Positions 62,260-64,000 of a DNA stretch of 64,000 nt are shown piece by piece. Within the stretch, counting starts at the first letter, position 1; every line of letters begins with the position of its first letter. Where the stretch lies: NCBI GenBank assembly GCA_964612085.1, contig CAZTCJ010000003.1:38677-102676 (forward strand), given 5' to 3'. This DNA comes from CAZTCJ01 sp964612085. GTDB taxonomy: Bacteria; Pseudomonadota; Alphaproteobacteria; JAJFIK01. The notes below the pieces were generated by a model, which worked only from the letters and a program-made list of their open reading frames with translations, was not told where the DNA came from and did no database searches. The position numbers and the translations under genes were made by a program.

Positions 62260-63249
62260 TTATTCTCCGGCGCCCCAAAAGGCGGACCGTTGCTCTGTCA
62301 GCTGAACATCCGCCAGTTCCGGCGGCAGCTTGAAGTGAATATTTTCGTCAACCCCTTCCAGGGTCTTAACGGTGACCTCGCGGAATTCCCGCAGGCGCGC
62401 GATCACACCCTGGACGAGGCTTTCGGGCGCCGACGCACCGGCCGTGAGGCCAACCCGTTTCATGCCGTTGAGCCAGGACTCATCGAGCGCGCGCGCATCG
62501 TCGATCAGATAGCTTGGCACGCCGAGCTGCTCGCCGATCTCCCGCAGGCGGTTGGAGTTCGAACTGTTGGACGCGCCCACGACCAGCAGCACGTCCACCT
62601 GGTTCGCCAGTTCCTGCACCGCCACCTGACGGTTCTGGGTGGCGTAGCAGATATCGCGCGTGTCCGGTCCCACAATATTAGGGAATTTTTCTTTCAGCGC
62701 CGTGATCACGTCCTTGGTGTCGTTGACGCTCAAAGTGGTCTGGGTCACGAAGGCAACCTTGTCGGGATTGGCCACGGTCAGGTCGGTCACTTCGTGCGGC
62801 TCGGAGATCACATGGACCGTACCCGGAATCTGACCGAGCGTGCCTTCCACTTCCGGATGGCCCAGATGGCCGATCATGACCACTTCATAGCCCTTGTCCA
62901 CATAACGGCGGCCTTCCTTGTGGACCTTGGTCACGAGCGGACAGGTCGCGTCGATCACTTCCAGATCCCGCTCCTTGGAATTCTGCTCCACGACCTTGGC
63001 GACGCCATGGGCGCTGAACACGGTCACGGCGCCCACCGGGATTTCGCTCACTTCCTCGACGAAGACGGCGCCCCGCTCCTTCAGCGTTTCCACAACATGT
63101 TTGTTGTGCACGATCTCATGACGCACATAGACTGGCGCGCCATATTTTTCCAGTGCCCGTTCGACGATATCGATGGCCCGCTCAACGCCAGCGCAAAAGC
63201 CGCGCGGCTTTGCGAGGATCACTTGCAGTGGCTGGTTGGCCTGTCCCAT
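62260..63249 (-). CDS. ispH: 4-hydroxy-3-methylbut-2-enyl diphosphate reductase
   Basis: This 329-residue iron-sulfur enzyme catalyses the last MEP-pathway step, making isopentenyl and dimethylallyl diphosphate. The three cluster-binding Cys are in RGFCAGVERA (Cys19), DATCPLVTKVH and DICYATQNRQ. FSAHGVAKVV, GHPEVEGT and SNSSNSNRLRE are family motifs. A GGGGGG tract precedes the ATG at 63249; a longer upstream frame lacks it. It supplies isoprenoid units for the squalene made by HpnCDE, so its place beside hpnH is functional. Confidence 0.95.
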   Translation of the reverse strand: MGQANQPLQVILAKPRGFCAGVERAIDIVERALEKYGAPVYVRHEIVHNKHVVETLKERGAVFVEEVSEIPVGAVTVFSAHGVAKVVEQNSKERDLEVIDATCPLVTKVHKEGRRYVDKGYEVVMIGHLGHPEVEGTLGQIPGTVHVISEPHEVTDLTVANPDKVAFVTQTTLSVNDTKDVITALKEKFPNIVGPDTRDICYATQNRQVAVQELANQVDVLLVVGASNSSNSNRLREIGEQLGVPSYLIDDARALDESWLNGMKRVGLTAGASAPESLVQGVIARLREFREVTVKTLEGVDENIHFKLPPELADVQLTEQRSAFWGAGE

Positions 63250-63949
63250 GGGACCCCCCAATGTTGGGTGTTGCACTCGCTCGCGATGACCGCTGCCCAG
63301 ATCGCGCTGAATGCCTGTCTTCGAGTGTCAAACCTCTTGGACAGTTAAGTGCAGTCAACAGACTGACATCGATCACTGACGATCTCAGCCAGTATGATCG
63401 ATTGGTTCGCGGCGTAAACGCGATCTATATCACAGCGGAACGGGTCGGAAACAAGACATTGATCCGTAAATTCTCCGTCAAATGTGAAATAAAGCGGATG
63501 CGGAACACTATTCGGTCGCATACTGCGCTTATTGCGCAACAGGCTTTTGTCGCTGTGATTACAAACTAGGCGCTTTGTCGTCATCTGCCCTGGATCTAAG
63601 CAAATTCCTGTGAGTCCGCCCCATGGCTTGCTTGCCAAAGGCCCGCAAACTATGGGGTATGCGGTCTTGCCGTTCAGAATTGCAACATCGTAAGCTCAAA
63701 GAAAACGGCTGGCATTGCGCGCTTGATTCGCTTACCAATCGTCTTGTTTAAGACTGCCATGCAAGAATGTAACCGTGCATACAAAAATCCATTCTTGCTG
63801 GACTGGCCGTAGGCGGAAGATCAGCGTCGTATTCGAGGGCCGCGCATTTTTGTAATCGGGGATATGAATTTGTAACCCCGGCATCAATCGCCAAGCATAA
63901 GCCCTTCCAAAAGGCCAGGTTGGACACGTAAACACGGAAGGATTGACCC
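63250..63949. promoter_or_regulatory. Intergenic region between ispH and ispG
   Basis: About 700 bases separate divergent ispH and ispG. The composition is visibly more AT-rich than the neighbouring genes. Short frames occur on both strands, such as 63345-63638 and 63748-63987 on the minus strand, but none shows a recognisable domain or good start. Promoters for both genes should lie here; I could not call specific boxes. Confidence 0.45.
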
Positions 63950-64000
63950 ATGTCGGTTCGGGCGTATCGGGATATTGAGCGGCGCAAGTGCCGTCAGATC
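63950..64000 (+). CDS. ispG: 4-hydroxy-3-methylbut-2-en-1-yl diphosphate synthase, N-terminus only
   Basis: Seventeen codons from an ATG at 63950 read MSVRAYRDIERRKCRQI. Alphaproteobacterial IspG proteins typically begin with a similar RPYRDIARRKSRQI sequence, so the identification rests on this match. GGAAGGA lies seven bases before the ATG. The gene continues past the right edge. IspG is the MEP enzyme just before IspH, so the pair flanks the hopanoid locus. The short length keeps confidence moderate. Confidence 0.68.
   Translation, partial: MSVRAYRDIERRKCRQI

Overview
The window looks like a chromosomal segment of a GC-rich alphaproteobacterium. The reasons are a hopanoid locus with the HpnC/D/E squalene route beside MEP-pathway genes (ispH, and the first codons of ispG at the right edge), a SorAB-type sulfite dehydrogenase, a TonB-dependent receptor with an OmpA/LamB-free outer-membrane repertoire, a branched-chain 2-oxoacid dehydrogenase operon and a class III nucleotide cyclase. 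I could not place it to genus. No tRNA, rRNA, insertion sequence, CRISPR array or prophage was recognised. Genes are tightly packed, and several tail-to-tail neighbours overlap at their stop codons.

Layout. 1-3008 (minus): 2-oxoacid dehydrogenase E1alpha-E1beta-E2; E2 runs off the left edge. 3357-7194: a mutarotase-like protein, a small NrtS-like membrane protein and a DoxX-DoxX-NADH dehydrogenase fusion. 7191-8813 (minus): a TIR domain joined through one membrane segment to a PstS-like binding domain. 8992-16570 (minus): Tricorn-type protease, MocA-like and XdhC-like maturation proteins, a sugar-dehydrogenase/RTX protein and a cupredoxin. 16735-22098 (plus): porin-like protein, adenylate/guanylate cyclase, histidinol-phosphate-aminotransferase-like enzyme and a dicarboxylate symporter. 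22139-28869: pirin, acyl-activating enzyme, and a minus-strand set of ICMT-type methyltransferase, type III polyketide synthase and MMPL/RND exporter that resembles an alkylpyrone/alkylresorcinol lipid locus.

29294-35213: thiol peroxidase-like protein, LysR regulator, SCO1, MntR-like regulator, a Fur-box-preceded Suc/Fer-like ferredoxin and an IucA/IucC-type siderophore synthetase; this is a metal and redox homeostasis cluster. 35312-38422 (minus): aldehyde dehydrogenase with an acetolactate-synthase-like TPP enzyme. 38621-44656 (minus): a membrane-anchored dCTP-deaminase-fold protein that seems to lack catalytic residues, and a giant inverse autotransporter with a passenger of over a thousand glycine-rich and collagen-like residues. 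44947-52238: secreted alpha/beta hydrolase, SorB/SorA, TonB receptor, a small unknown ORF, an Lpp-like lipoprotein ending in Arg-Lys and, facing it, an L,D-transpeptidase that could attach it to peptidoglycan.

52534-64000: the hopanoid region. A translationally coupled sulfotransferase-lipoprotein-hpnA trio is followed by hpnB (minus), hpnC-hpnD-hpnE-hpnG (plus), then hpnH and ispH (minus), and ispG (plus, partial) after about 700 bases without a recognisable gene. Squalene-hopene cyclase is not in the window. HpnC/D/E make squalene from farnesyl diphosphate supplied by the MEP pathway, and HpnH, HpnG, HpnA and HpnB belong to side-chain elaboration. The least conventional items are the TIR-binding-protein fusion, the inverse autotransporter and the dCTP-deaminase-like membrane protein.
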